From Shimia litoralis (GTDB lineage Bacteria > Pseudomonadota > Alphaproteobacteria > Rhodobacterales > Rhodobacteraceae): 64,000 nucleotides of DNA. The stretch covers positions 1 through 64,000 of the forward strand of contig NZ_SULI01000006.1 in assembly GCF_005518135.1 (NCBI RefSeq). Direction: 5' to 3'. Positions within the stretch are counted from its first letter, which is position 1, and each line of letters opens with the position of its first letter. Positions 46,826 to 56,068 of this stretch are shown in pieces. Both the position numbers and the translations under genes were made by a program. The notes under the pieces are model-generated. The model saw only the letters and a list, made by a program, of their open reading frames with translations. It made no database searches and was not told the DNA's origin.

Positions 46826-46902
46826 TGGTGCACCCAATAGGATTCGAACCTATGGCCTCTGCCTTCGGAGGGCAGCGCTCTATCCAGCTGAGCTATGGGT
46901 GC
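46826..46902 (-). tRNA. tRNA-Arg (anticodon CCG)
   Basis: 77 bases including an encoded CCA end. Acceptor stem GCACCCA/TGGGTGC, D-stem GCTC/GAGC, anticodon stem CTGCC/GGCAG with loop CTCCGAA (anticodon CCG, reading CGG), T-arm ATAGG-TTCGAAT-CCTAT, discriminator A. It lies downstream of sufS on the same strand; an 8-bp inverted repeat (46906-46913 with 46933-46940) sits between them. Confidence 0.97.
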
Positions 46903-46953
46903 CTGTTGCGGGGTATAGCCAGACGTGCGACGCCCCGCAATCTCTATTTTACG

Positions 46954-48174
46954 TTATGCAAACAGTTCGTGCGCCAACTCGAGCGCATCAATCAAGACAT
47001 CAACTTCTTCAACTGTATTGTACATGCCAAATGAGGCGCGACAGGTCGCGGATACACCCAGATGGTCCATCAACGGGCCAGCACAGTGATGCCCAGCACG
47101 GACAGCCACACCCTTTTTGTCAAGAATCGTCGACACATCATGCGCATGTGCCGCCCCTTGCATGGAAAAGCTAAAGATCGCAGCCTTGTCAGGTGTTTGC
47201 CCCTGCACGGAAATCCAGTTCAGTCCGCCAAGGCGCTGCACAGCATAGTCACGCAAGATGCTTTCATGCGCGGCAATGTTTTCCATACCGACATCCATCA
47301 TATACTCGAGCGCAACCCCAAGACCGATTGTCTGAACAATCCCCGGCGTGCCAGCCTCGAACATCATCGGTGGATCATTATACACCACTGCGTCTTTGCT
47401 GACTTCCTTGATCATATCGCCCCCACCAAGGAACGGGCGCATCTCGGCCATGCGCTCTTGTTTGACATAGATCGCGCCTGACCCTGACGGACCATAAAGC
47501 TTGTGACCCGTGATCGCGTAGAAATCACATCCAATATCTTGAACATCGACGGGCATATGCACAGCACCCTGTGATCCATCAACCAACACTGGAACACCCT
47601 TGGCGTGGGCCCCCTCGGTGATGGTTTTGACATCGACAACCGTTCCCAACACATTCGAACACTGCGTGATCGCGACCAGCTTGGTATTTGGCGTGATCGC
47701 ATCCAAGACGGCTTGGGGGTCCAACGCGCCATTGGCATCTACATCCACCCACTTGAGAACAACGCCCTGACGCTCTCTGAGAAAGTGCCAAGGCACAATA
47801 TTGGCATGATGTTCCATCACCGACAGCAAAATTTCATCGCCTGCCTGCAAGCGCGGCATCGCCCAGCCATAAGCCACCATGTTGATGCCTTCGGTGGTGC
47901 CAGAATTCAAAACGATCTCGTCTTCGGTTTTCGCGTTCAAAAATCGCGCAATTGTGCCGCGGACAGCTTCGTATTTGTCGGTGGCCAAATTTGACAGATA
48001 ATGCAGTCCCCGATGCACATTGGCATATTCCATCGCATACGCCTGTGTGATCGCGTCAATGACCTGTCGCGGCTTTTGTGCCGACGCCCCATTGTCCAGA
48101 TACACAAGCGGCTTGCCGTTGACCTCACGGCCTAAAATCGGGAAATCTTCGCGAATTTTTGCGACGTCGTACAT
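46954..48174 (-). CDS. sufS: Cysteine desulfurase SufS
   Basis: 406-residue PLP enzyme that takes sulfur from cysteine for Fe-S assembly by the Suf system. It is class II type: PLP Lys225 in [12 protein letters not shown](N/A)NIVPW motif (EHHANIVPW), RAGHHCAGP and catalytic C378 in [12 protein letters not shown]. The ATG shares a base with the stop of the upstream membrane protein gene (TAATG). It is the last protein gene of the suf cluster; no SufA, SufE or SufT gene follows here. Confidence 0.96.
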   Translation of the reverse strand: MYDVAKIREDFPILGREVNGKPLVYLDNGASAQKPRQVIDAITQAYAMEYANVHRGLHYLSNLATDKYEAVRGTIARFLNAKTEDEIVLNSGTTEGINMVAYGWAMPRLQAGDEILLSVMEHHANIVPWHFLRERQGVVLKWVDVDANGALDPQAVLDAITPNTKLVAITQCSNVLGTVVDVKTITEGAHAKGVPVLVDGSQGAVHMPVDVQDIGCDFYAITGHKLYGPSGSGAIYVKQERMAEMRPFLGGGDMIKEVSKDAVVYNDPPMMFEAGTPGIVQTIGLGVALEYMMDVGMENIAAHESILRDYAVQRLGGLNWISVQGQTPDKAAIFSFSMQGAAHAHDVSTILDKKGVAVRAGHHCAGPLMDHLGVSATCRASFGMYNTVEEVDVLIDALELAHELFA

Positions 48175-48755
48175 TACAGTATTCCTATTGCGGTCACGCC
48201 GATCAGCGACAAGATCACTGACAGACCCATGGTCATACCCAAAACGGATAAGACCAACATGAGAAACGATTTGCCCAATGCATCAAACCCGTGGGCCACA
48301 TTCACAAAATTCACCAAAATCCAGATGCCATACAACCCAGTTGCCATGGCAAACAGACCTGCAACACCCGGCAAAATGATCATCAACACCAGCGCAACCA
48401 CCTGTACCGCCAAGCGCATAAACTGAAGCCACCCGATCATAATCAGGATATCACCAAACGCAGCCGTGCCCTTAAGCGCACGTCCTGTCCAAAACAACAT
48501 GAACACCGTGACGACCATCACCGAAAACAACAGCACAAGGACAAGGCCAGGAGATGCCAGTAGCGGGAGAGAGAATTCTGGTGGGATGGGAAACAACGTC
48601 GTCGATACAAAATAGGCCAATGTATTGAGAACACATGCCAAAACAAGAATGGTCCAACCGGTTTCCCGCCGCAAACCAAGCCCCATCAACATGCGCGCCG
48701 CATCTGCGGGCGCTACAATCGTTTGAACAAACAGTGCCTTGAGAACGTCCGTCAT
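48174..48755 (-). CDS. YIP1 family membrane protein (second copy in suf operon)
   Basis: 193 residues from ATG 48755 with five or so hydrophobic helices (TILVLACVLNTLAYFV, GLVLVLLFSVMVVTVFMLFW, VVALVLMIILPGVAGLFAM, LMLVLSVLGMTMGLSVIL). The N-terminal amphipathic part (FVQTIVAPADAARMLMGLGL) and the GWLQFMRL loop are typical of the Yip1 domain. It overlaps the preceding membrane gene by 4 bp (ATGA) and sufS by one base. Function in Fe-S assembly is unknown; position in Suf operons is conserved in Rhodobacteraceae as far as I recall. Confidence 0.8.
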   Translation of the reverse strand: MTDVLKALFVQTIVAPADAARMLMGLGLRRETGWTILVLACVLNTLAYFVSTTLFPIPPEFSLPLLASPGLVLVLLFSVMVVTVFMLFWTGRALKGTAAFGDILIMIGWLQFMRLAVQVVALVLMIILPGVAGLFAMATGLYGIWILVNFVNVAHGFDALGKSFLMLVLSVLGMTMGLSVILSLIGVTAIGIL

Positions 48756-49237
48756 CCTTGCCCCCTGCCCGCTTGAACCAAGCCTGCAATCCAGAACCAC
48801 ATAAAGATCACGACCCAAATCAAATCAACCGTGCTCAACCCCATGCCCTTACCCAGAAAGCCTGCCACGAGGCCGCGCATCAGCAACAGCGGCGCCGATG
48901 CCAAAAACGCCCAAAACAGAGCAATCCGAGCGCTAAATCCAGTCAATTTTTGACCAAAAGCGCGCAGCAAAATTTGGCTGATAAAAGCCAACGCATAGAA
49001 AATCAGCGGGGCAATGAAAATCCAACCCAACAGCGCGCCGCCCAGCATCGGGTTCAGCTCTTGACCCGTCATATGCGCTTCGCGCGCAATTCTCGGCCAT
49101 TGAGCGATAAACACGGTACCACACGCCGCCATAAGGATAATGAGCGCGCGATCTTCACGCTCTCCCATGGCCAAAAGGCGGGCCACAACTTTGTGAGGCC
49201 CGCGATAGGTCGCAAACATATCCTGAACGACAGACAT
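48752..49237 (-). CDS. YIP1 family membrane protein (first copy in suf operon)
   Basis: 161 residues from ATG 49237, which shares one base with the sufD stop (TGATG). It has a cytoplasmic N-terminus (SVVQDMFATYRGPHKVVARLLAMGEREDRAL) and four hydrophobic segments ending in FMWFWIAGLVQAGRG. It is related in layout to the next gene, suggesting an old duplication or a heteromeric pair. It sits between sufD and sufS with overlapping codons on both sides. Confidence 0.78.
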   Translation of the reverse strand: MSVVQDMFATYRGPHKVVARLLAMGEREDRALIILMAACGTVFIAQWPRIAREAHMTGQELNPMLGGALLGWIFIAPLIFYALAFISQILLRAFGQKLTGFSARIALFWAFLASAPLLLMRGLVAGFLGKGMGLSTVDLIWVVIFMWFWIAGLVQAGRGQG

Positions 49238-50526
49238 CAGCCAGCGCGACGGCGAGTCAACCACCCCTCAAGACGGTTAGAAATCTCGTCAGCCAACTCT
49301 TGGTTTTCGATTTCATCAACCGCCTCTGCCAAAAAGGCCAGCGTCAACAAATCTGTCGCGATCCCATGGGGAACCCCGCGGGCGCGAAGATAAAACATCG
49401 CCTCTTCGTCAATTGCACCAGTGGTAGAGCCGTGCGAACAAATCACGTCATCCGCATAAATTTCCAGCTCTGGTTTGGCATAGAACTGGCTGTCATCATC
49501 CAAAAGCAATGACTGGCTGATTTGATACCCATCAGTTTTCTGAGCGCCCTGCTTTACAAGGATTTTGCCCTGAAACACGCCCGTAGCACCATTCCGCAGC
49601 ACCTTTTTGAAAACCTGTCGGCTCTCGCAACGTTCGGCATCATGGGTGATGAACACGGTGTCATCATGATGGAAATCCCCATCCCCAAGAGCAGACCCAG
49701 CCACATGTGCAATCGCATCGTCGCCGGTCAACTCGATCACACATTCATTGCGTGTCATTTTGCCGTTCACAGTCAAGGTAAAGCTCTTAAAGGTACTTTG
49801 CGTACCCAAACGCGCGAACATATGTGTCACGGCGCGACGCTCGTGATCGCGGCCTTGCGCCCGAATGTGATGAAAACCTGCGTTGTCGGCAACATCGATT
49901 TCCATGACTTTGTTAAACCGTGCCGCAGCCGGACCGTTTTCCAAAATCGTCAATTCTGCACCGTCGTCAACTTTGATCACGTGGTGTAGCATCGCATCAG
50001 ATGTCTCTGATTTATGGATATAAATCAGGCTTACGGGTTTGCTGACAACACCCGTCGCCCGGATCACAACACCATCGGTGGCAAAGGCTGTGTTCAATGC
50101 GGCAAGCGGGCGCTCAACAGGTGTTTGGCCATTGGTTTCCAACACACCAAACAGATCTTTGGCCCAATGGATATCGGCTTGTGCGACATCACTCAAACGC
50201 TCGATGCTCAGGTTTTCCCCTTCGAGCGCGTCAGACGCCTCTGGGTCAAACACACCATCCACGAACACGACCTTAAGACGGTCGAACCCACCAAAAACCG
50301 GAGTTTCCTCCCCCTCAAACAGGGCAGCTTGCGGTGCCTCGGTCTGGATCAGTGAATCCGGTCTGGTATAGCGCCAGTATTCATCGCGACGCGCGGGCAA
50401 TCCCATCGCGCGCACTCTTGCAACGGCATCAGATCGTGCGTCGACCATCCAGCTTGCGCCTGACGGAACCGCCAGCGCGGCAAGTCGCGCCTCGGTGGCG
50501 TCAATTTTGGGTTGGGTTAATGCCAT
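49237..50526 (-). CDS. sufD: Fe-S cluster assembly scaffold protein SufD
   Basis: 429-residue partner of SufB in the SufBC2D scaffold. The C-terminal beta-helix core has the family blocks RNECVIELTGDDAIAHVAGSALG, HHDDTVFITHDAERCESRQVFKKVLRNGATGVFQGKI in pieces, and DDVICSHGSTTGAIDEEAMFYLRARG near the end with the conserved His-Gly. It overlaps sufC by one base (TAATG). It assembles or stabilises nascent clusters and assists iron entry. Confidence 0.94.
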   Translation of the reverse strand: MALTQPKIDATEARLAALAVPSGASWMVDARSDAVARVRAMGLPARRDEYWRYTRPDSLIQTEAPQAALFEGEETPVFGGFDRLKVVFVDGVFDPEASDALEGENLSIERLSDVAQADIHWAKDLFGVLETNGQTPVERPLAALNTAFATDGVVIRATGVVSKPVSLIYIHKSETSDAMLHHVIKVDDGAELTILENGPAAARFNKVMEIDVADNAGFHHIRAQGRDHERRAVTHMFARLGTQSTFKSFTLTVNGKMTRNECVIELTGDDAIAHVAGSALGDGDFHHDDTVFITHDAERCESRQVFKKVLRNGATGVFQGKILVKQGAQKTDGYQISQSLLLDDDSQFYAKPELEIYADDVICSHGSTTGAIDEEAMFYLRARGVPHGIATDLLTLAFLAEAVDEIENQELADEISNRLEGWLTRRRAG

Positions 50527-51281
50527 TACGCCATCTCCGCCAAAATGTCGGCATATCCGTTCTGCTCAACTTCCAACGCCAGCTCAGGACCACCTGTTTT
50601 GATGATCCGGCCATCTGCCATGATGTGCACGACGTCTGGTTTGATATGATCAAGAAGACGCTGATAGTGTGTAATCACAAGGAACCCTCGCCCTTCCGAG
50701 CGCAGCGCGTTGACGCCCTCGGACACCAGCTTCATGGCGTCTACGTCCAAGCCCGAGTCTGTTTCATCCAGAATGCACATGCGTGGCTCGAGCATCGCCA
50801 TTTGCAGAATTTCGTTCCGCTTTTTCTCGCCGCCCGAAAAACCCACGTTCACCGGACGCTTGAGCATATCCGCATCGATTTTAAGGGTCTTGGCCTTGGC
50901 ACGTACCACCTTGAGGAATTCACCTGCCGACATTTCTTCTTCGCCGCGCGCCTTGCGTTGCGCGTTCACAGCCGTCCGCAAGAATGTCATATTACCGACA
51001 CCAGGGATTTCGACCGGATATTGAAATGCCAAAAACAGCCCGGCAGCTGCGCGATCTTCGGCTTCCATATCAAGCAAGTCTTCGCCATCCAATGATGCCG
51101 TACCGTCGGTGACTTCATAGCCATCGCGCCCAGACAGCACGTATGACAACGTAGATTTCCCAGACCCATTCGGCCCCATAATGGCGTGAACTTTTCCGGC
51201 TTCTACCGTCAAATCCACCCCTTTGAGGATCTGCTTGTCTTCTTCTTCAAGTTTGACCTTCAGGCCTTTGATTTCCAACAT
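50526..51281 (-). CDS. sufC: Fe-S cluster assembly ATPase SufC
   Basis: 251-residue ABC-type ATPase of the SufBC2D complex. Motifs are Walker A GPNGSGKST, Q-loop FQYPVEIPGVGN, signature FSGGEKKRNEILQMA, Walker B MCILDETDSGLDVDA and H-loop ITHYQRLL. The EKKRNE signature and DETDSGLD are specific for SufC. It is separated from sufB by two small genes, an arrangement different from the compact E. coli sufBCD. Confidence 0.97.
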   Translation of the reverse strand: MLEIKGLKVKLEEEDKQILKGVDLTVEAGKVHAIMGPNGSGKSTLSYVLSGRDGYEVTDGTASLDGEDLLDMEAEDRAAAGLFLAFQYPVEIPGVGNMTFLRTAVNAQRKARGEEEMSAGEFLKVVRAKAKTLKIDADMLKRPVNVGFSGGEKKRNEILQMAMLEPRMCILDETDSGLDVDAMKLVSEGVNALRSEGRGFLVITHYQRLLDHIKPDVVHIMADGRIIKTGGPELALEVEQNGYADILAEMA

Positions 51282-51326
51282 CTTTAATTCCTTCGCGCTT
51301 CCATTCAGAGCCGCAGCTCTGATCGT

Positions 51327-51641
51327 CTATTTCAAAGTGACCGCTGTGCCGCTGGCAGACACCATCAGCATCGATCCACCCACAACTTCATAATCAAGAT
51401 CCACGCCGACCACCGCTTCGGCATTCAGTGCCTGAGCGCGCTCCTCAAGTTCTCTCAAGGCCGTGTCGCGTGCATCCTGCAACTTACTTTCATAGGCCCC
51501 CGAGCGGCCCCCAACGATATCGGTGATAGAGGCAAAAACATCGCGCACAACATTTGCGCCCATGATGGCCTCGCCCACCACGATCCCCTTATAGTCGGCA
51601 ATCTGGCGACCTTCGATCGAAGGTGTTGTCGTAATAATCAT
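51327..51641 (-). CDS. YbjQ family protein (heavy-metal-binding domain DUF74)
   Basis: 104 residues starting [19 protein letters not shown], with [29 protein letters not shown] and a C-terminal [25 protein letters not shown], the complete YbjQ pattern. The family forms pentameric rings and was named for a suspected metal site, but its function is unknown. Its presence inside the suf operon between sufB and sufC is notable. The start at 51641 was chosen over 51656 because the family begins at this Met. Confidence 0.9.
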   Translation of the reverse strand: MIITTTPSIEGRQIADYKGIVVGEAIMGANVVRDVFASITDIVGGRSGAYESKLQDARDTALRELEERAQALNAEAVVGVDLDYEVVGGSMLMVSASGTAVTLK

Positions 51642-51670
51642 TCTTGGTCTCCACACATCATCTGTTTGGC

Positions 51671-51880
51671 CTATCTTTTGGGTCTCAGCAATTTACCGAT
51701 CCCAAAGGCCAAAATCCGCCCTGCAACAACGCCGATGACAATCGCCAGAACGGGGTTCACGAATGCTTGGAGCACCATATTCACATATGATACGCCCAAC
51801 AGTCCGCCCAGCACGGGCAAAGCATACGGAAGCCATCCATCGATCTTGACCGACAAAGGTTGCTTGGGCTGATTATCCAA
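51671..51880 (-). CDS. Small two-helix membrane protein, TTG start overlapping sufB stop
   Basis: 69 residues read from TTG 51880, with GGAGG 6 bases upstream located inside the last codons of sufB; the start overlaps the sufB stop by 8 bp. The product has a short polar N-terminus ([15 protein letters not shown]), two hydrophobic segments ([20 protein letters not shown] and [20 protein letters not shown]) and a basic end (KLLRPKR). A longer open frame extends into sufB but would start without a ribosome site. Unknown function. Confidence 0.65.
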   Translation of the reverse strand: MDNQPKQPLSVKIDGWLPYALPVLGGLLGVSYVNMVLQAFVNPVLAIVIGVVAGRILAFGIGKLLRPKR

Positions 51881-53396
51881 CAGATCCCTCCAACGAAATC
51901 GCCACAAGGGCTTGGGCTTCCATGGCAAATTCCATTGGCAGTGCCTGAAGCACCTCTTTGGCAAAGCCATTGACGATCAAGGCCACGGCCTCTTCTTCAC
52001 CCATGCCACGCTGGCGGCAATAGAACATTTGCTCGTCATCCACCTTGGATGTGGTTGCTTCGTGCTCGACCCGTGCCGAGTTATTCTTGACCTCGATATA
52101 GGGCACGGTGTGCGCACCACATTTATCGCCGATCAGCAAACTGTCACACTGCGTGTAATTCCGACCATTTTTTGCCTTGGGGTGCATCGACACCAATCCG
52201 CGATACGTGTTCTGCGCGCGTCCCGCAGAAATGCCTTTGGACACAATGCGCGATTTGGTGTTTTTGCCCAAATGGATCATCTTGGTCCCAGTATCAGCTT
52301 GCTGATAGTGGTTGGTGATCGCGATCGAGTAAAATTCGCCTTGGCTATCGTCGCCGCGCAAAACACAAGATGGGTATTTCCACGTCACCGCTGATCCGGT
52401 TTCGACCTGTGTCCACATGACCTTGGCGCGATCCCCACGGCAATCCGCACGTTTTGTCACAAAGTTATAGATGCCACCTTTGCCTTCTTCATCACCGGGA
52501 TACCAGTTTTGAACGGTCGAGTATTTCACCTCGGCATCTTCTTCGATGACAATTTCGACAACAGCGGCATGCAATTGCGAAATATCGCGTTTAGGAGCGG
52601 TACAGCCCTCTAGATAAGACACATAGCTGCCTTTGTCGGCAATAATCAGGGTCCGCTCGAACTGGCCCGTGTTTTCCGCGTTAATGCGGAAATAGGTGCT
52701 CAGCTCCATTGGGCAACGCACGCCCGGCGGGACATAGACAAACGAACCATCTGAGAACACAGCGCTGTTAAGCGTCGCGTAATAGTTGTCACTGACTGGA
52801 ACCACAGACCCGAGGTATTTCTTGACCAACTCTGGGTGCTCGCGAATGGCTTCGGAAATCGAGCAAAAGATGACGCCCGCTGCCTTAAGCTCTTCTTGAA
52901 AGGTGGTCCCAACCGACACCGAGTCAAACACAGCATCCACAGCAACTTTGCGGCCTTCGGCAGGTGCGTCTTCCGCACCTTCCACTCCGGCCAAAATCAT
53001 CTGTTCTTTCAGAGGGATACCAAGCTTTTCATAGGTCGCCAACAGCTTTGGATCTACCTCGTCCAGTGACTTGGGTTTTTCCTCCATCGATTTGGGGCGC
53101 GCATAATAATACTGATCCTGAAAATCAATTTCCGGATAGTCCAGCATCGCCCAATCTGGTTCACTCAGAGACAACCAACGACGGTATGCTTCAAGCCGCC
53201 ATTCGGTCATCCATTCGGGTTCTTCATTCTTGGATGAAATCAGGCGCACGATATCTTCGGAAAGACCCTTTGGGGCATATTCCATTTCGATATCGGTTTC
53301 CCAGCCGTACTTGTATTTTCCACCAACCTCTCGGACGGCGTCTACGGTATCTTGATCGACACCTTCTTTGACTTCGGTCTGGTCCAAACTGGCCAT
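51873..53396 (-). CDS. sufB: Fe-S cluster assembly protein SufB
   Basis: 507-residue scaffold subunit on which the cluster is built. The start ATG 53396 (MASLDQTEV) has AGGAG upstream. Family blocks are [47 protein letters not shown] in segments, [12 protein letters not shown] with the sulfur-accepting Cys region, [27 protein letters not shown] in segments, and the C-terminal [21 protein letters not shown]. It works with SufC and SufD. Confidence 0.97.
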   Translation of the reverse strand: MASLDQTEVKEGVDQDTVDAVREVGGKYKYGWETDIEMEYAPKGLSEDIVRLISSKNEEPEWMTEWRLEAYRRWLSLSEPDWAMLDYPEIDFQDQYYYARPKSMEEKPKSLDEVDPKLLATYEKLGIPLKEQMILAGVEGAEDAPAEGRKVAVDAVFDSVSVGTTFQEELKAAGVIFCSISEAIREHPELVKKYLGSVVPVSDNYYATLNSAVFSDGSFVYVPPGVRCPMELSTYFRINAENTGQFERTLIIADKGSYVSYLEGCTAPKRDISQLHAAVVEIVIEEDAEVKYSTVQNWYPGDEEGKGGIYNFVTKRADCRGDRAKVMWTQVETGSAVTWKYPSCVLRGDDSQGEFYSIAITNHYQQADTGTKMIHLGKNTKSRIVSKGISAGRAQNTYRGLVSMHPKAKNGRNYTQCDSLLIGDKCGAHTVPYIEVKNNSARVEHEATTSKVDDEQMFYCRQRGMGEEEAVALIVNGFAKEVLQALPMEFAMEAQALVAISLEGSVG

Positions 53397-53413
53397 GGTT
53401 ATCTCCTGTTCGC

Positions 53414-54457
53414 TCACGCCGCGCGGGCGCGGTATTTCCGGTATTGTGTCAGCCACGCGTCGGCAAAACCCAATACGTCCTGTTCTGTTGTCTCGGGTCC
53501 CAAGGAAACCCTAATCGCGCCTGCCGCGACATCGTCCGCATATCCCATCGCCCGCAACACGCGGCTGGCGCGCACTTTGCCTGACGAACAGGCAGAGCCT
53601 GCTGAAATCGCATAGCCGGCCAAATCCATCTGCATCACCTGCGTTTCCCCTTTCCAACCAGATGTCGCAAGACACAAGGTGTTGGGCAAACGGGTGCCAG
53701 CCGTCCCTATAAAAATGGTGTCTGGCGCCTGTGACACAAGAGCGTCTTCGAGCAAATCGCGCAAAGTTGCAACCCGATCCCAAACCCCATTGGCCAAATC
53801 CTGTGCTGCCGCCGTGGCTGCCGCCGCAAAACCTGCGGCCCCAATCACGTTTTCGGTGCCAGATCTGCGACCCATTTCCTGACCACCGCCCTTGATTTGG
53901 GCGCGCACATCGGTGCCGCGCGTCACAACCAAAGCTCCGATGCCTTTGGGGCCACCCAGCTTGTGCGCAGAGACCAAGGCCATCTGCGCGCCTGTCCAGT
54001 TGAACGACAGGGGGATTTTGCCAAACGCTTGCGTCATGTCGCTGACGGCGAGACCCTGAGGCAAAGTTTGCACAATGCCAGTTTCGGAATTGGCCAGTTG
54101 AACACAGCTTTCCTGCGGACGAGGCACCACAACAGCGCCATCCTGACCCACAGCAATATCCGCAGTCACCCACGCACCCACGGCGTCATGTTCGATATCA
54201 GCCGCATGCAATCCGCGCCCCGCCAAGGCAAGCGCCGCAGACTCGGTCGCTGAGCCCGTAAATATGACATCCGCCCCATCCGCGCCAAAGGCGCTGGCCA
54301 CATCCGAGCGCGCGCGTTCCAATACTGATTTGGCCTTACGCCCTTCCGCATGCACGCTGGACGGATTTCCAACCACATCCATCGCCGCAATCATGGCTTC
54401 CCGCGCTTGGGCACGCAGGGGCGTGGTCGCATTATGATCCAGATACACACGCGCCAT
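53414..54457 (-). CDS. iscS: Cysteine desulfurase, short NifS/IscS-type
   Basis: 347-residue PLP enzyme, shorter than typical IscS (about 400). PLP lysine K166 lies in [14 protein letters not shown], the RSGTEN motif follows, and the catalytic loop cysteine C290 is in [11 protein letters not shown]. It lies between iscR and sufB, with sufS present at the far end of the operon, so the cluster carries two desulfurases. The typical class I long loop after the catalytic Cys is present ([11 protein letters not shown]). Which enzyme feeds SufB is not evident. Confidence 0.9.
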   Translation of the reverse strand: MARVYLDHNATTPLRAQAREAMIAAMDVVGNPSSVHAEGRKAKSVLERARSDVASAFGADGADVIFTGSATESAALALAGRGLHAADIEHDAVGAWVTADIAVGQDGAVVVPRPQESCVQLANSETGIVQTLPQGLAVSDMTQAFGKIPLSFNWTGAQMALVSAHKLGGPKGIGALVVTRGTDVRAQIKGGGQEMGRRSGTENVIGAAGFAAAATAAAQDLANGVWDRVATLRDLLEDALVSQAPDTIFIGTAGTRLPNTLCLATSGWKGETQVMQMDLAGYAISAGSACSSGKVRASRVLRAMGYADDVAAGAIRVSLGPETTEQDVLGFADAWLTQYRKYRARAA

Positions 54458-54548
54458 GACTAGGTTCTCTTGATCCGCACAGATGACAAAAAGGCGTCAG
54501 CCCGCAACCGTACCAATGCACAAACGAGAGAATGAGAAGCCAGCACCG

Positions 54549-55010
54549 TCATTCGTCATCAACCACAGAAAACAAGGATGGCACCGCAGGGCATGGGGCC
54601 AACTCATTGGTCACGACATCAGACAGGCGGGTTTGATGCAAAAACACATAGACGTGTGCAGACAGGCCCTCCCAAAGGCGGTTGGCCATGGATTGTGCCC
54701 GCGACCCACTCGAGCCACCTGTTGCCCCCGCTCCGGTATGAAGTGCGGACACTGTTTCATCGACAGCCGCAAGCACATCAACAATGCGAATGTCCGATGT
54801 CGATTGCGCCAAACGATATCCGCCGCCGGGTCCGCGCACCGATTCCACCAATCCAGCACGGCGCAGCTTGACAAAAAGTTGCTCAAGATACGGCAATGAA
54901 ATGTCCTGACGCTTGGAAATATCGGACAGCGTCACCAGTTCATCAACAGGGTGCAGCGCAATATCAGCCAACGCAACAACAGCATAGCGTCCTTTGGTCG
55001 ACAGTTTCAT
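54549..55010 (-). CDS. iscR: Rrf2 family regulator IscR (lacking the three canonical cluster cysteines)
   Basis: 153 residues from ATG 55010 (MKLSTKGRYAVVALADIA). The N-terminal winged helix-turn-helix is complete (SLPYLEQLFVKLRRAGLVESVRG, GPGGGYRLA). In E. coli IscR three cysteines around 92-104 bind a 2Fe-2S cluster; here that region (SALHTGAGATGGSSGSRAQS) has none, and the only cysteine of the whole protein is C140 near the end. Rhodobacter sphaeroides IscR is known to have this reduced cysteine set and still bind a cluster. It is the first gene of the suf operon and probably its own regulator. Confidence 0.9.
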   Translation of the reverse strand: MKLSTKGRYAVVALADIALHPVDELVTLSDISKRQDISLPYLEQLFVKLRRAGLVESVRGPGGGYRLAQSTSDIRIVDVLAAVDETVSALHTGAGATGGSSGSRAQSMANRLWEGLSAHVYVFLHQTRLSDVVTNELAPCPAVPSLFSVVDDE

Positions 55011-55094
55011 GCGCGCCCCCAAGCGAAAAGATTGACGTTAGGCGCTGCACAGATTAAGCCGCTAACAGCGCTACCGGCATATGCCGGATAAATG

Positions 55095-55131
55095 TTAGAA
55101 CCGTTCTAAGGTGTCTGAGGGAATTCGTCAA
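55095..55131 (-). promoter_or_regulatory. iscR/suf promoter with iron-control-type palindrome over the -10
   Basis: On the minus strand TTGACG (55131-55126), a 17-base spacer and TAGAAC (55108-55103) make a plausible promoter. The -10 lies inside a perfect palindrome TTAGAAC-N-GTTCTAA (55095-55109), which strongly resembles the Irr iron control element of alphaproteobacteria. A second perfect palindrome CCGGCATATGCCGG (55074-55087) follows downstream of the likely start site. Repression by an Irr- or IscR-type factor is inferred. Confidence 0.6.
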
Positions 55132-55170
55132 GAATAGCTTCGCACCAATTCTCAGGAGACAGGGACACAC

Positions 55171-55827
55171 ATGCCCGAGGTCATTTTCCCAGGACCCGAA
55201 GGCCGCCTTGAAGGCCGCTATCACCCACAAAAAGAAAAAGACGCCCCCATTGCCATTGTGCTGCATCCGCATCCACAATTCGGTGGTACGATGAACAACA
55301 AAGTGGTCTACAACCTCCACTATGCGTTCTACAATATGGGCTTTACCGTACTGCGCTTTAATTTCCGCGGTGTCGGACGCAGCCAAGGCGAATATGACCA
55401 AGGCGTTGGCGAATTGTCTGATGCGGCATCCGCACTGGATTACTTGCAGTCGATGAACACCAACTCCAAGCACTGCTGGGTTGCAGGATTTTCGTTTGGA
55501 GCATGGATCGGCATGCAACTGTTGATGCGACGCCCTGAAATCACCGGGTTCATTTCGGTGTCACCACCTGCCAACATGTATGATTTCTCGTTCTTGGCGC
55601 CTTGCCCAAGCTCTGGGTTGGTCATCAACGGCGTGAACGACCGTGTCGCGCCTCCGGCAGACACCACCACACTGGTGAATAAGCTGCACGAGCAAAAAGG
55701 CATCACCGTCACGCATCAGGAAATTGATGGCGCTGGTCACTTCTTTGAAACCGAAGAAACCATGGATACAATGATCGGCAACGTGTCGACCTATGTTAAG
55801 CGCCGCCTGACTGAAAACACCCGCTGA
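55171..55827 (+). CDS. Alpha/beta hydrolase (dienelactone hydrolase-like, COG2945 type)
   Basis: 218-residue soluble hydrolase: PEVIFPGPEGRLEGRYHP start, VLHPHPQFGGTMNNKVV (oxyanion region), FNFRGVGRSQGEYDQGVGE, nucleophile elbow AGFSFGAW, VNGVNDRVAPP (acid) and GAGHFFE (His). The family is common and conserved in proteobacteria but its substrate is unknown. The promoter is shared divergently with iscR. The stop overlaps the start of the next gene (TGATG). Confidence 0.92.
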   Translation: MPEVIFPGPEGRLEGRYHPQKEKDAPIAIVLHPHPQFGGTMNNKVVYNLHYAFYNMGFTVLRFNFRGVGRSQGEYDQGVGELSDAASALDYLQSMNTNSKHCWVAGFSFGAWIGMQLLMRRPEITGFISVSPPANMYDFSFLAPCPSSGLVINGVNDRVAPPADTTTLVNKLHEQKGITVTHQEIDGAGHFFETEETMDTMIGNVSTYVKRRLTENTR

Positions 55828-56060
55828 TGTCTGGAACGATCGAAACGCTCTCGGCCAAGCTTGCGTCAGATGTGCTCGAGATTCAGGACGCGATTGGGCA
55901 AGAACGCCTCTATGTAGAGGTCGGCGACGTGCTCGCCGCCGCCTCTCAATCTCTGGAAGAGGCGTTTTTGACCGAGGTGCGGGTGCGATTGGCAGAGCGC
56001 AAGGCGCGTGATTTCTTGGATCAACGGATCAAGGACGTCACAGCCAAATTACAAGGCTGA
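55827..56060 (+). CDS. Small alpha-helical protein of unknown function
   Basis: 77 residues, highly charged and mainly helical (LSAKLASDVLEIQDAIGQERL, SLEEAFLTEVRVRLAERKA, DFLDQRIKDVTAKLQG). It has no signal peptide and no recognised family. Its ATG shares a base with the stop of the hydrolase gene and the HD-domain gene follows 8 bp later, so the three form one operon. Confidence 0.7.
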   Translation: MSGTIETLSAKLASDVLEIQDAIGQERLYVEVGDVLAAASQSLEEAFLTEVRVRLAERKARDFLDQRIKDVTAKLQG

Positions 56061-56068
56061 GTTTTGTC

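Noticed and set aside
46487-46902. tRNA-Arg flank as an integration site of a mobile element
   Set aside because: No integrase gene, no repeat of the tRNA 3' end and no foreign-looking gene were found nearby.
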